Positions 32,576 through 41,538 of a stretch of DNA of 64,000 bases are shown here, piece after piece. The notes under the pieces are model-generated. The model was not told the origin of the DNA. It saw only the letters and a list, made by a program, of their open reading frames with translations, and made no database searches. This DNA is from an uncultured Roseburia sp. (GTDB taxonomy: Bacteria; Bacillota; Clostridia; Lachnospirales; Lachnospiraceae): NCBI GenBank assembly GCA_900539115.1, contig UQAQ01000006.1, forward strand, positions 32,867 through 96,866, given 5' to 3'. Made by a program: the position numbers and the translations under genes. Each line of letters begins with the position of its first letter. Position 1 is the first letter of the stretch.

Positions 32576-33910
32576 TCAATTTCCCAAGAATCCTTTATAA
32601 TTACGGACTAACATCTGGGATTCAAGCTGTTTCAATGTTTCAATAACAACCCCAACAATGATGATCAAAGATGTACCGGTAAAGGATACGTTTGCTCCGA
32701 ACACACCTGAGAAGACGATTGGAAGCACACATACGATAACCATTGCGACAGCACCGATAAAAATAATGCTGTTGAGTACATTGGTAAGATAATCGGTTGT
32801 TGGTTTTCCGGGACGAATACCCGGAATAAATCCACCCTGCTTTTTCATATTGTTTGAAATTTCAAGCGGATTAAATGTTACTGAGGTATAGAAATATGCA
32901 AAAAAGATTACCAATGCGATATATACGAGTAATCCTAATGTATATTTGAAATCACCCCACGAACTAATATTACACCAGTCGCTCTGATTGCAGACCTTGA
33001 GGAATTTCTGGATCAAGGATGCTCCTTCTCCGGATGCCGGTTTCACACCTGCAAAACTGGCAATGACAACTGGAAGCTGTAACATAGAACTTGCAAAGAT
33101 AACCGGGATAACGCCGGCTGTATTTACTTTCAACGGAATATGGCTGGACTGACCGCCAAACATTTTCCGTCCCTGCATTTTCTTTGCATACTGTACAGGG
33201 ATTTTTCTCTCGCCATCCTGAAGCCATACGATAAATGCAAACATGGCAACGATCAGAACAAGAATGATCACTGCTGCAAGAATTCGGTTCGTGACATTTG
33301 CTGCGCTCTTGATGAACTGATTATACAAAGAGATCAGATCACTAGGAATACGTGCAACAATGTTGATCAACAAGATAATGGAAATACCATTTCCAATACC
33401 TTTTTCTGTAATTTCCTCACCAAGCCACATAAGGAATGCAGCTCCTGCTGTCAAAGCGACAACGGAAATAATCACAGATGTGTATCCAGCTTCCGTAAAG
33501 AATCCCTGATTACGGAATCCGATAACGATAGCAAGACCTTCGACCAAAGCAAGTACGATAGAAAGATATCTTGTGTACTCGTTGATCTTCTTTCTTCCGT
33601 CTTCTCCATCTTTCTGCAATTCTTCCAAACGCGGAATTGCGATGGTAAGAAGCTGTACAATGATGGATGCCGTGATGTACGGTGTGATGTTCAATGCAAA
33701 GATGGACATTCTTGTAAAGGATCCACCGGTCATAACATCGAGGAAGTTCAAAGCCTGATTGTTATCAAACAAATTCTGGATAACATTTGTATTTACGCCC
33801 GGAAGCGGAATGTTACATCCGATCCGGACGATGATAAGCCCCAAAAATACAAACAAAAGTTTGTTTCGGATCTCTTTCGTCTTAAACGCATTTCTTATCG
33901 TTTCAAGCAT
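32576..33910 (-). CDS. secY: Protein translocase subunit SecY
   Basis: A 444-aa channel subunit with ten hydrophobic segments. IPLPGVNTN, the TM2 region SIFALNITPYITASIIVQLL and the cytosolic loop GFIPGIRPGKPT are diagnostic. It exports the secreted and membrane proteins seen elsewhere in this window. It overlaps rplO by 1 nt. Confidence 0.98.
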   Translation of the reverse strand: MLETIRNAFKTKEIRNKLLFVFLGLIIVRIGCNIPLPGVNTNVIQNLFDNNQALNFLDVMTGGSFTRMSIFALNITPYITASIIVQLLTIAIPRLEELQKDGEDGRKKINEYTRYLSIVLALVEGLAIVIGFRNQGFFTEAGYTSVIISVVALTAGAAFLMWLGEEITEKGIGNGISIILLINIVARIPSDLISLYNQFIKSAANVTNRILAAVIILVLIVAMFAFIVWLQDGERKIPVQYAKKMQGRKMFGGQSSHIPLKVNTAGVIPVIFASSMLQLPVVIASFAGVKPASGEGASLIQKFLKVCNQSDWCNISSWGDFKYTLGLLVYIALVIFFAYFYTSVTFNPLEISNNMKKQGGFIPGIRPGKPTTDYLTNVLNSIIFIGAVAMVIVCVLPIVFSGVFGANVSFTGTSLIIIVGVVIETLKQLESQMLVRNYKGFLGN

Positions 33911-34350
33911 TAGATCACCTCTGCTTTTCCACCAACTGCTTCAATTTTTTCAACAGCACTCTTACTGAATGCGTTTACTTTAACTGTAAGCTTTTTGGTT
34001 AATTCTCCATTTCCAAGAATTTTGACTCCATCTCTAGGATTATTGACAATCCCTTTATCCATAAGAGTTTCAACTGTTACTTCCGCGCCATCTTCGAATG
34101 CATTGAGACGGTCAAGTCCGATAGCAACAATGTCTTTACTATTGATATTTGTAAAACCTCTCTTAGGCAGTCTTCTGTACAGTGGCAGCTGACCACCTTC
34201 GAAACCTGGTCTAGGTGCTCCAGAACGTGCTTTCTGTCCTTTATGACCTTTTCCGGCAGTTTTACCATTTCCTGAACCATGTCCACGTCCACGACGGAAT
34301 TCATCGCTGTGTTTGGAACCTGCTGCAGGTTTTAATTCTGATAAATTCAT
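33910..34350 (-). CDS. rplO: 50S ribosomal protein L15
   Basis: A 146-aa uL15, a late-assembly large-subunit protein. MNLSELKPAAGSKH, the Gly-rich RGRGHGSGNGKTAGKGHKGQ and FEGGQLPLYRRLPKRGF are typical. It is coupled to secY by a 1-nt overlap. Confidence 0.98.
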   Translation of the reverse strand: MNLSELKPAAGSKHSDEFRRGRGHGSGNGKTAGKGHKGQKARSGAPRPGFEGGQLPLYRRLPKRGFTNINSKDIVAIGLDRLNAFEDGAEVTVETLMDKGIVNNPRDGVKILGNGELTKKLTVKVNAFSKSAVEKIEAVGGKAEVI

Positions 34351-34368
34351 TTATGGCACCTCCTTATA

Positions 34369-34551
34369 TTAGATTTCTTCTACTTTAACCAAGTGTCTAA
34401 CTTGCTGAATCATTCCTCTAACTGCATCGTTATCAGGCATCTCAACTGTTTTGTTGAGCTTTCTGAGACCAAGAGCCTCAACTGTTTTACGATGTTTAGG
34501 AATGGCACCAATGGTAGATTTTGTTAATGTGATTTTCAATTTTCCAGCCAT
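34369..34551 (-). CDS. rpmD: 50S ribosomal protein L30
   Basis: A 60-aa uL30 of the bacterial short form. LKITLTKSTIGAIPKHRKTV and a C-terminal GMIQQVRHLVKVEE are conserved. It lies between rpsE and rplO with 13-18 nt gaps. Confidence 0.97.
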   Translation of the reverse strand: MAGKLKITLTKSTIGAIPKHRKTVEALGLRKLNKTVEMPDNDAVRGMIQQVRHLVKVEEI

Positions 34552-34564
34552 GAAAAAGTACCTC

Positions 34565-35074
34565 CTAACCTAACACTTCTTCTACGGAAAGTCCGCGAAG
34601 TTTTGCTACTTCTTCCGGTGTCTTGAGCTCGCTCAAACCAGCGATCGTTGCAAGTACAACGTTCTGTTTGTTACGGGATCCCAAAGACTTTGTACGGATA
34701 TTTTTGTATCCTGCAAGATCCAATACGGCACGCGCCGGACCACCAGCGATGATTCCTGTACCTTCTGGAGACTTCTTCATAAGAACTTCAGCACTGCCGA
34801 ATTTTCCGATGAAGTCATGTGGAATACTTCCATTCTCATCGATTGGTACTTCGATGAGTTTCTTCATAGCATCTTCTTTTCCTTTGCGAATTGCTTCCGG
34901 AATTTCCATTGCTTTTCCTAAACCTGCTCCAACGTGTCCGTTGCCGTCACCTACTACTACCAATGCGGTAAATCTGAAGTTACGACCACCTTTAACAACC
35001 TTGGTAACACGTTTAATTGATACTACATTATCTTCTAATTCAAACTGACTAGCATCAATAATTTCACGTTTCAT
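34565..35074 (-). CDS. rpsE: 30S ribosomal protein S5
   Basis: A 169-aa uS5 that helps mRNA unwinding and decoding fidelity. VVKGGRNFRFTALVVVGDGN and IPHDFIGKFGSAEV are diagnostic. I start at MKREIIDAS (35074) behind AAGGAGG; the frame stays open to 35122 without support. Confidence 0.98.
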   Translation of the reverse strand: MKREIIDASQFELEDNVVSIKRVTKVVKGGRNFRFTALVVVGDGNGHVGAGLGKAMEIPEAIRKGKEDAMKKLIEVPIDENGSIPHDFIGKFGSAEVLMKKSPEGTGIIAGGPARAVLDLAGYKNIRTKSLGSRNKQNVVLATIAGLSELKTPEEVAKLRGLSVEEVLG

Positions 35075-35090
35075 GAGTTTTCCTCCTTGT

Positions 35091-35459
35091 TTAGAATTGA
35101 AGACCAGCTTCTCTAGCTGCATCTGCTAATGCCTTAACTTTACCCTGATAAATGTAACCGCCACGGTCAAATACGACTTCGTTGATTCCATTATCCAAAG
35201 CTTTCTTTGCGATAACTTCACCAAGTTTTGCTGCAGCTTCTACATTATTCGTTTTCTCCAGACCTTCTTTTACTTCACTCTGAAGAGTAGAGGCAGAAAC
35301 GATTGTATTGCCGGCAACATCATCAATTACCTGTGCATACATATGATTGTTGCTGCGGAATACTGCCAAACGTGGTCTCTCAGGAGTTCCGGACAGACGG
35401 CTACGTAATCTTCTGTGTTTGTTTACGCGAACTTCGCTTCTATTTACTTTACTAACCAT
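35091..35459 (-). CDS. rplR: 50S ribosomal protein L18
   Basis: A 122-aa uL18 that binds 5S rRNA with L5. The basic N-terminus RRLRSRLSGTPERPRLAVFR and C-terminal KVKALADAAREAGLQF are conserved. It follows rplF by 16 nt. Confidence 0.98.
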   Translation of the reverse strand: MVSKVNRSEVRVNKHRRLRSRLSGTPERPRLAVFRSNNHMYAQVIDDVAGNTIVSASTLQSEVKEGLEKTNNVEAAAKLGEVIAKKALDNGINEVVFDRGGYIYQGKVKALADAAREAGLQF

Positions 35460-35475
35460 TCTATTTTACTCCTTT

Positions 35476-36018
35476 CTATTTCTTACCAGTCTTACCAACT
35501 TTACGTCTGATCACTTCATCAGAGTACTTAATACCTTTGCCTTTATATGGCTCCGGTGCTCTCTTCTCTCTGATCTCAGCAGCATATTGGCCAACTTTTT
35601 CTTTATCAATTCCCTTAACGATAATCGTGTTCTGACCATCCACAGTTACTTCCAATCCTTCTGGATCTTCCATTTCTACAGGATGAGAATATCCAAGAGA
35701 TAATACTAATTTTTTACCCTGCTTTACAGCTCTGTAACCAACACCGTTTACTTCCAATGTCTTAGAGTAACCTTCTGTTACACCTACGATCATGTTGTAG
35801 ATCAATGTTCTGGTCAAACCATGCAGAGATTTCATTTTCTTCAAGTCATTTGGACGGGAAACTTTGATCTCGTCTCCGTCTTTTTCAATTTTCATTTCCG
35901 CAGGCAATACTCTTTCAAGTGTTCCCTTTGGTCCTTTTACTGTCACCTTATTATTTTCTGCAATATCTACAGTTACACCTGCAGGTACCGCGATAGGCAA
36001 TCTTCCAATTCGTGACAT
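35476..36018 (-). CDS. rplF: 50S ribosomal protein L6
   Basis: A 180-aa uL6 with two repeated alpha/beta domains near the factor-binding stalk. MSRIGRLPIAVPAGV, VEGYSKTL-type TEGYSKTLEVNGVGYRA and PYKGKGIKYSDEVIRRKVGK are typical. The 65-nt gap to rpsH is the longest in this part of the operon but shows no clear structure. Confidence 0.98.
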   Translation of the reverse strand: MSRIGRLPIAVPAGVTVDIAENNKVTVKGPKGTLERVLPAEMKIEKDGDEIKVSRPNDLKKMKSLHGLTRTLIYNMIVGVTEGYSKTLEVNGVGYRAVKQGKKLVLSLGYSHPVEMEDPEGLEVTVDGQNTIIVKGIDKEKVGQYAAEIREKRAPEPYKGKGIKYSDEVIRRKVGKTGKK

Positions 36019-36083
36019 TTGCCGTACCTCCTATATTTTGAATAAGTTCCATTCGGCAGAGGATCTGCCTCACAGAGTTTAAA

Positions 36084-36485
36084 CTACCATACAAATGCTA
36101 ATACTTCGCCGCCTACGTTCAACTTACGAGCTTCTTTGTCTGTAAGAACACCTTTGTTTGTTGAAACGATAGCGATTCCGAGTCCGCCAAGAACCTTAGG
36201 AAGTTCTTCTGCGTTAGCATATACACGAAGACCTGGTTTGGAGATTCTCTTCAAACCGGAGATGATCTTTTCGTTTTTGTCTTTACCATATTTCAATGTG
36301 ATGTGGATTGATTTAAATCCATCAACATCTACCAAATCAAAACCTTTGATATATCCTTCCTTCAAAAGAATCTCTGCAATCGAAATCTTCATCTTAGAAG
36401 CAGGAACATCAACTGTATCATGTTTTGCAGTATTTGCATTACGGATTCTTGTAAGCATATCTGCAATTGGATCGCTCATAGTCAT
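36084..36485 (-). CDS. rpsH: 30S ribosomal protein S8
   Basis: A 133-aa uS8, a 16S rRNA binder and in E. coli the repressor of the spc operon. DPIADMLTRIRNAN and the C-terminal STNKGVLTDKEARKLNVGGE are diagnostic. A second ATG at 36479 (MSDPIADM) is an equally possible start behind the AAGGAGG. Confidence 0.98.
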   Translation of the reverse strand: MTMSDPIADMLTRIRNANTAKHDTVDVPASKMKISIAEILLKEGYIKGFDLVDVDGFKSIHITLKYGKDKNEKIISGLKRISKPGLRVYANAEELPKVLGGLGIAIVSTNKGVLTDKEARKLNVGGEVLAFVW

Positions 36486-36521
36486 TACATTTTCCTCCTT
36501 AACTAGATAACAAGTTCAGTC

Positions 36522-36707
36522 TTACCAACTTGCTTTTTTGACACCTGGGATCTGGCCTTTGTATGCCAACTCACGGAAACAAATACGACAAATTCCGTAT
36601 TTTCTCAAGTATGCATGTGGACGACCACAGATTTTGCAACGGCTGTATTCTCTGCTTGAAAATTTAGCTTTACGCTGCTGTTTAATCTTCATAGACGTTT
36701 TAGCCAT
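36522..36707 (-). CDS. rpsZ: 30S ribosomal protein S14, type Z
   Basis: A 61-aa uS14 of the short zinc-binding form used by Gram-positives. C24, C27, C40 and C43 form the zinc site (CKIC, CRIC). It ends GQIPGVKKASW. The zinc-free long paralogue is not in this window. Confidence 0.98.
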   Translation of the reverse strand: MAKTSMKIKQQRKAKFSSREYSRCKICGRPHAYLRKYGICRICFRELAYKGQIPGVKKASW

Positions 36708-36722
36708 GAAAAACCCTCCTAA

Positions 36723-37262
36723 CTATTTCTTAAACGGCATACCAAACTGTGCCAACAATTCACGTGCTTCTTCATCAGTCTGAGCAGTAGTAACAAAGAT
36801 AACGTCCATACCACGTACTTTATCTACTTTATCGTACTCGATCTCAGGGAAGATCAACTGCTCTTTGATACCCATAGCATAGTTTCCACGACCGTCAAAG
36901 GCATTTGGATTTACACCTCTGAAGTCACGTACTCGAGGCAATGCAAGGTTGATGAGACGATCAACGAACTCATACATCTTTTCACCACGAAGTGTAACTT
37001 TACATCCGATTGGCTGTCCCTCACGGAGTTTGAAGTTTGCTACAGATTTCTTAGCTCTTGTTACTACAGCTTTCTGTCCTGTGATAATCTCAAGGTCACT
37101 GATTGCTGTATCCAAAACTTTTGAATTTTCCTTTGCTTCACCAACGCCCATGTTGATAACAACTTTGTCGAGCTTTGGTACTTGCATAATATTTTTGTAC
37201 TCGAATTTCTTCTGCAATGCAGGAACGATTTCGTTCAAATACGTTTCTTTTAATCTAGCCAC
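36723..37262 (-). CDS. rplE: 50S ribosomal protein L5
   Basis: A 179-aa uL5 that binds 5S rRNA and contacts the P-site tRNA. VINMGVGEAKENSK, GQKAVVTRAKKSVANFKLRE and RGMDVIFVTTAQTDEEARE are conserved. It is in the usual place between rplX and rpsZ. Confidence 0.98.
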   Translation of the reverse strand: MARLKETYLNEIVPALQKKFEYKNIMQVPKLDKVVINMGVGEAKENSKVLDTAISDLEIITGQKAVVTRAKKSVANFKLREGQPIGCKVTLRGEKMYEFVDRLINLALPRVRDFRGVNPNAFDGRGNYAMGIKEQLIFPEIEYDKVDKVRGMDVIFVTTAQTDEEARELLAQFGMPFKK

Positions 37263-37282
37263 TTTAAGTACCTCCTCTCAAA

Positions 37283-37591
37283 TTAATCAATCACTGCGCC
37301 AGTTGCTTTTGCATAGCGGACTTTGTTTTTACCATCCTCAGTTTTGAAACCGATTCTTGTAACTTTTCCGTCTACTACATACATTACGTTGGAAATGTCA
37401 AATGCAGCTTCTTCTTCAACGATTCCGCCTTTTGCATTTGCCTGATTTGGTTTCACATGTTTTTTCACCATGTTTACTCCCTCAACTTTGACTTTTCCAT
37501 CTTTTACTTCGATTACTTTACCTTCTTTATCTTTATCGACACCGGCAATAACGCGAACGGTATCACCTACTTTGATCTTTGATGTTGCCAC
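37283..37591 (-). CDS. rplX: 50S ribosomal protein L24
   Basis: A 102-aa uL24, an assembly initiator. A KOW motif fills residues 5-35 (IKVGDTVRVIAGVDKDKEGK), followed by VEGVNMVKKHVKPNQANAKG. It follows rplN by 15 nt. Confidence 0.98.
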   Translation of the reverse strand: MATSKIKVGDTVRVIAGVDKDKEGKVIEVKDGKVKVEGVNMVKKHVKPNQANAKGGIVEEEAAFDISNVMYVVDGKVTRIGFKTEDGKNKVRYAKATGAVID

Positions 37592-37606
37592 TTCAGGGAC
37601 ACCTCC

Positions 37607-37975
37607 TTATAATACTTCTGGAGCCAAAGATACAATTTTCATAAATTGTTTATCTCTCAACTCTCTAGCTACAGGTCCAAAAATACGTGTTCCTCTTGGG
37701 GTCTTGTCATCTTTGATGATAACTGCTGCATTTTCATCAAAACGAATATAGGAACCGTCTGGACGACGAATTTCTTTTACTGTACGAACAACAACAGCTT
37801 TTACTACGTCTCCTTTTTTAACAACTCCACCTGGTGTTGCATCTTTGACCGTAGCAACGATGATATCGCCTACTGCTGCATATCTTCTAACGGAACCGCC
37901 GAGTACACGGATGCAAAGCAATTCTTTTGCACCGGTATTGTCAGCAACTTTAAGTCTCGTTTCCTGCTGTACCAT
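37607..37975 (-). CDS. rplN: 50S ribosomal protein L14
   Basis: A 122-aa uL14 of the subunit interface. MVQQETRLKVADNTGAKELL and RGTRIFGPVARELRD are invariant. The frame is open back to 38026, but 37975 gives the standard length and is preceded by AAAGGAG. Confidence 0.98.
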   Translation of the reverse strand: MVQQETRLKVADNTGAKELLCIRVLGGSVRRYAAVGDIIVATVKDATPGGVVKKGDVVKAVVVRTVKEIRRPDGSYIRFDENAAVIIKDDKTPRGTRIFGPVARELRDKQFMKIVSLAPEVL

Positions 37976-38029
37976 AATAGTAACTCCTTTCGAAATTTTG
38001 AATATAACAAAATTTTGCTTTTGCAAAAA

Positions 38030-38284
38030 CTATCTAGCTTTTTCGATTATTTCTACAAGTCTCCATCTCTTATCTTTGGACAATGGTCTTGTTTCCATAA
38101 CTTTTACTCTATCACCGATGTTACATTCATTCTGCTCGTCATGAGCTTTCAATTTATACGTTCTCTTTACGATTTTTCCGTAAAGTGGATGTTTTACGTT
38201 GTCAACGACAGCAACAACGATTGTCTTATCCATCTTGTTGCTTACAACTTTTCCTACACGAGTTTTTCTAAGTTTTCTCTCCAC
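38030..38284 (-). CDS. rpsQ: 30S ribosomal protein S17
   Basis: An 84-aa OB-fold uS17. RKTRVGKVVSNKMDKTIVVA and DRVKVMETRPLSKDKRWRLV are diagnostic. It lies between rpmC and rplN. Confidence 0.98.
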   Translation of the reverse strand: MERKLRKTRVGKVVSNKMDKTIVVAVVDNVKHPLYGKIVKRTYKLKAHDEQNECNIGDRVKVMETRPLSKDKRWRLVEIIEKAR

Positions 38285-38310
38285 AACAAAGTCCTCCTTT
38301 CTTGCACCTT

Positions 38311-38520
38311 CTAGTTAGCGGCTTTCTGTTCCATGGACATTGCTGTCTGGATACGAGCGATATTCTTTCTAACTTCTTTAATTCTACTTGTGTTATCAAG
38401 CTGGTTTGTTGCGTTCTGGAATCTCAAGTTGAAGAGTTCCTTCTTAGCAGCTACTAACTCGTCATTTAATTCGGCAAGTGATTTACCATTCAAATTGTTC
38501 ATGAATTCCTTACTCTTCAC
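38311..38520 (-). CDS. rpmC: 50S ribosomal protein L29 (GTG start)
   Basis: A 69-aa uL29 helical hairpin at the tunnel exit. NLRFQNATNQLDNTSRIKEV is diagnostic. AAGGAGG inside the rplP 3' end lies 8 nt before GTG 38520, giving the expected start (V)KSKEFMNN; a GTG at 38529 is an alternative. The gene overlaps rplP by 11 nt. Confidence 0.96.
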   Translation of the reverse strand: MKSKEFMNNLNGKSLAELNDELVAAKKELFNLRFQNATNQLDNTSRIKEVRKNIARIQTAMSMEQKAAN

Positions 38521-38947
38521 TGCCCGCACCTCCTTCTAAGTCTGCGCGTGAAACGATCTTACATTTTACCGGCAATTTGTGTGTTGCAAGACGAAGAGCT
38601 TCTCTTGCTGTCTCTTCAGGTACACCGGCGATCTCGAACATTACACGTCCTGGCTTAACTACAGCTACCCAATATTCCAAAGCACCTTTACCTTTACCCA
38701 TTCGAGTTTCAGCTGGTGTCTTAGTTACCGGCTTGTCTGGGAAAATCTTGATCCAAACTTTACCACCACGTTTGATGTAACGTGTCATAGCAATACGGGC
38801 TGCCTCTATCTGATTGGATTTAATCCAGGCCGGCTCTGTAGCAACGATACCGAAATCACCGTATGTGATCTTATTTCCGCGCAAAGCCTTACCTTTCATA
38901 GAACCACGAAACTGTTTACGACGTTTTACTCTTTTAGGCATTAACAT
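38510..38947 (-). CDS. rplP: 50S ribosomal protein L16
   Basis: A 145-aa uL16 near the A site. MLMPKRVKRRKQFRGSMKGK and WIKIFPDKPVTKTPAETRMG are typical. The start overlaps the rpsC stop as TAATG. The C-terminus GGAGSEE is encoded by sequence that also carries the rpmC ribosome site. Confidence 0.98.
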   Translation of the reverse strand: MLMPKRVKRRKQFRGSMKGKALRGNKITYGDFGIVATEPAWIKSNQIEAARIAMTRYIKRGGKVWIKIFPDKPVTKTPAETRMGKGKGALEYWVAVVKPGRVMFEIAGVPEETAREALRLATHKLPVKCKIVSRADLEGGAGSEE

Positions 38948-39627
38948 TATTTATCGCTCCCTTCCTTTGAACTAGCCTTAGCTGGTTTTCCACCTTTGGT
39001 TGGAAGTACTTCACCATGATAGATCCAAGTTTTAACACCGATCTTACCATAAGTTGTGTTTGCTTCTGCGAAACCATAATCAATATCTGCACGAAGTGTC
39101 TGAAGTGGAATATTTCCTTCGCTGTAGAACTCTGTACGAGCCATATCAGCTCCACCAAGACGTCCGGAACAAGATGTTTTGATTCCTTTTGCGCCTGCTT
39201 TCATCGCTCTTCCCATGCAGGATTTCATTGCACGACGGAAAGAAATACGATTTTCAAGCTGCTGTGCGATATTCTCAGCAACAAGCTGTGCATCGCTGTC
39301 TGGTTTCTTTACTTCTTTGATGTCTACGAGAATCTTCTGATCGGAGAACTTAGCAAGCTCTACTTTCAATTTCTCGATCTCTGCTCCACCTTTTCCGATT
39401 ACTACACCAGGTTTTGCTGTATATACGATAACTTTAACACGTCCGGTTGTTCTCTCAATCTGAATCTTGGAAACTCCTGCATGATACAGTTTTTTCTTCA
39501 AGAACTCACGGATCTTATAATCTTCTACAAGAGCATCAGCGAAATTTTCCGGCTCTGCGAACCATTTGGATTCCCAGTCTTTGATAACGCCGACTCTCAA
39601 ACCATGAGGATTAACTTTTTGTCCCAT
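38947..39627 (-). CDS. rpsC: 30S ribosomal protein S3
   Basis: A 226-aa uS3 at the mRNA entry. MGQKVNPHGLRVGVIKDWES fixes the start at 39627; the KH domain contains VIGKGGAEIEKL. The final KASSKEGSDK is a short charged tail. It follows rplV by 16 nt. Confidence 0.98.
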   Translation of the reverse strand: MGQKVNPHGLRVGVIKDWESKWFAEPENFADALVEDYKIREFLKKKLYHAGVSKIQIERTTGRVKVIVYTAKPGVVIGKGGAEIEKLKVELAKFSDQKILVDIKEVKKPDSDAQLVAENIAQQLENRISFRRAMKSCMGRAMKAGAKGIKTSCSGRLGGADMARTEFYSEGNIPLQTLRADIDYGFAEANTTYGKIGVKTWIYHGEVLPTKGGKPAKASSKEGSDK

Positions 39628-39643
39628 TGTTATTCTCCTTTCA

Positions 39644-40030
39644 CTATCTCTCATTCAAGATTACTGTAATATGGCACATTCTCTTCTCGATTCTGTAAGC
39701 CATACCACGAGCTCTTGGGCGAATTCTCTTCATTGTCGTTGCTTTGTTTGCAAAGCACTCTTCAACGTAAAGATTTTCCGGATTCATTCCATTATTATTT
39801 TCAGCATTTGCAATTGCAGATTTCAATAACTTCTCAATTACAGATGATGCATATCTAGGGTTATATGCCAAGATACCAAGTGCTGTCTGTACATCTTTGC
39901 CGCGGATTGCATCCAATACAAAGCCAGCTTTCTGTGCGGACATTCTTGCATATGACAACTTAGCGGATGGTCTAGTATCTTTATTCTGGTTTCTTTCTTT
40001 CTTGATCTGTGATCTATGTCCTTTAGCCAC
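39644..40030 (-). CDS. rplV: 50S ribosomal protein L22
   Basis: A 128-aa uL22 whose loop lines the exit tunnel. YARMSAQKAGFVLDAIRGKD and RIRPRARGMAYRIEKRMCHI are conserved. It lies between rpsS and rpsC. Confidence 0.98.
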   Translation of the reverse strand: MAKGHRSQIKKERNQNKDTRPSAKLSYARMSAQKAGFVLDAIRGKDVQTALGILAYNPRYASSVIEKLLKSAIANAENNNGMNPENLYVEECFANKATTMKRIRPRARGMAYRIEKRMCHITVILNER

Positions 40031-40060
40031 GGATGAAACCTCCTTTCAATATTTAAAACA

Positions 40061-40336
40061 TTATCTGCCTTTTTTCTCATCTTTTCCATGTCCACGATAG
40101 GTTCTTGTTGCAACAAACTCACCGAGTTTGTGTCCTACCATATCCTCTGTAATATATACAGGAACATGTTTTCTTCCATCATGAACAGCGATCGTATGAC
40201 CTACCATGCTTGGGAAAATCGTAGAACGACGTGACCATGTTTTAATAACTTGTTTATCTCCAGATTCGTTCATGGCATCTACTTTTTTAAGAAGATGCGC
40301 ATCAGCGAATGGTCCTTTTTTCAATGAACGAGCCAC
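40061..40336 (-). CDS. rpsS: 30S ribosomal protein S19
   Basis: A 91-aa uS19 of the 30S head. MARSLKKGPFADAHLLKKVD and TWSRRSTIFPSMVGHTIAVH are invariant. It follows rplB by about 22 nt. Confidence 0.98.
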   Translation of the reverse strand: MARSLKKGPFADAHLLKKVDAMNESGDKQVIKTWSRRSTIFPSMVGHTIAVHDGRKHVPVYITEDMVGHKLGEFVATRTYRGHGKDEKKGR

Positions 40337-40358
40337 TAGCTTTACCTCCTTTTATGCT

Positions 40359-41204
40359 TTATTTTGCTAAAGCTTTACCATCTCTTCTTCGAACGATCAT
40401 CTTATTCGACTGTTTGTTTTTCTTTCTTGTCTTAAGACCAAGTGCAGGTTTGCCCCAAGGTGTACATGGACCCGGACGTCCGATACCGGTCTTACCTTCA
40501 CCACCACCATGTGGATGGTCATTAGGGTTCATGACAGAACCACGAACAGTTGGGCGGATACCCATATGACGTTTACGTCCTGCTTTACCGATGTTGATCA
40601 AGTTGTGCTCAGAGTTTCCAACCTGTCCGATTGTTGCACGGCAATTGATTGGAACCATTCTCATTTCGCCGGATGGCATACGAAGTGTTGCATATTTTCC
40701 TTCTTTCGCCATAAGCTGTGCACTGTTTCCTGCTGCACGAACGAACTGTCCGCCGTGTCCAGGATAAAGTTCAATGTTGTGTACCAATGTACCAACAGGG
40801 ATATCTTTGAGTTCAAGACAGTTTCCGACTCTTGCTTCTGCTGTCTCACCATTCATAACCTGCTGTCCGACTTTCAAACCGGCTGGTGCAAGGATATATG
40901 CTTTCTCGCCGTCTGCATAGCAGATCAATGCGATGTTTGCTGTTCTGTTTGGATCGTATTCGATGCTCTTAACTGTTGCAGGAATTCCATCCTTATTTCT
41001 CTTAAAGTCGATGATTCTATATTTTCTTCTAGAACCGCCTCCGCGATGTCTGACAGTGATCTTACCCTGTGCGTTACGTCCCGCATTTTTCTTAACGGAT
41101 GTTGTAAGGGATTTCTCCGGAGTTGATGCTGTGATTTCAGAGAAATCATATCCGGACATCTGTCTTCTAGAAGGTGTATATGGGTTAAATGTTTTAATTC
41201 CCAT
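40359..41204 (-). CDS. rplB: 50S ribosomal protein L2
   Basis: A 281-aa uL2 near the peptidyl-transferase centre. MGIKTFNPYTPSRRQMSGYD, the RHRGGGSRRKYRIIDFKR block and VMNPNDHPHGGGEGKTGIGR (catalytic-region His) are all present. Confidence 0.98.
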   Translation of the reverse strand: MGIKTFNPYTPSRRQMSGYDFSEITASTPEKSLTTSVKKNAGRNAQGKITVRHRGGGSRRKYRIIDFKRNKDGIPATVKSIEYDPNRTANIALICYADGEKAYILAPAGLKVGQQVMNGETAEARVGNCLELKDIPVGTLVHNIELYPGHGGQFVRAAGNSAQLMAKEGKYATLRMPSGEMRMVPINCRATIGQVGNSEHNLINIGKAGRKRHMGIRPTVRGSVMNPNDHPHGGGEGKTGIGRPGPCTPWGKPALGLKTRKKNKQSNKMIVRRRDGKALAK

Positions 41205-41238
41205 GAGTTACACTCCTTTCAATTCAATCAAATGTTTC

Positions 41239-41538
41239 TTATAAGCCTTCAAAAATTTCGATATCAGCGCTATCCTCTGTCAACTGAACGATAGCTTTCT
41301 TTCTCTTAGCAGTTTTACCTGTTGTCATTCCACGTCTGCGGTTTTTACCTTCGCAGTTCATTGTGTTGACTTTCGCTACTTTTGTACCAGCGAACATTTT
41401 TTCAACTGCTTCTTTGATCTGACTCTTTGTTGCCTCAGTGTGTACATAGAATGTGTATTTCTTCAATTCCATGCCAGCCATAGATTTCTCTGTGATAACT
41501 GGTTTTGAGATAATGTCATAATATTTCAAATCTGCCAT
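41239..41538 (-). CDS. rplW: 50S ribosomal protein L23
   Basis: A 99-aa uL23, the docking site for trigger factor and SRP at the tunnel exit. DIISKPVITEKSMAGMELKK and KVNTMNCEGKNRRRGMTTGK are typical. Its start overlaps the rplD stop by 1 nt. Confidence 0.98.
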   Translation of the reverse strand: MADLKYYDIISKPVITEKSMAGMELKKYTFYVHTEATKSQIKEAVEKMFAGTKVAKVNTMNCEGKNRRRGMTTGKTAKRKKAIVQLTEDSADIEIFEGL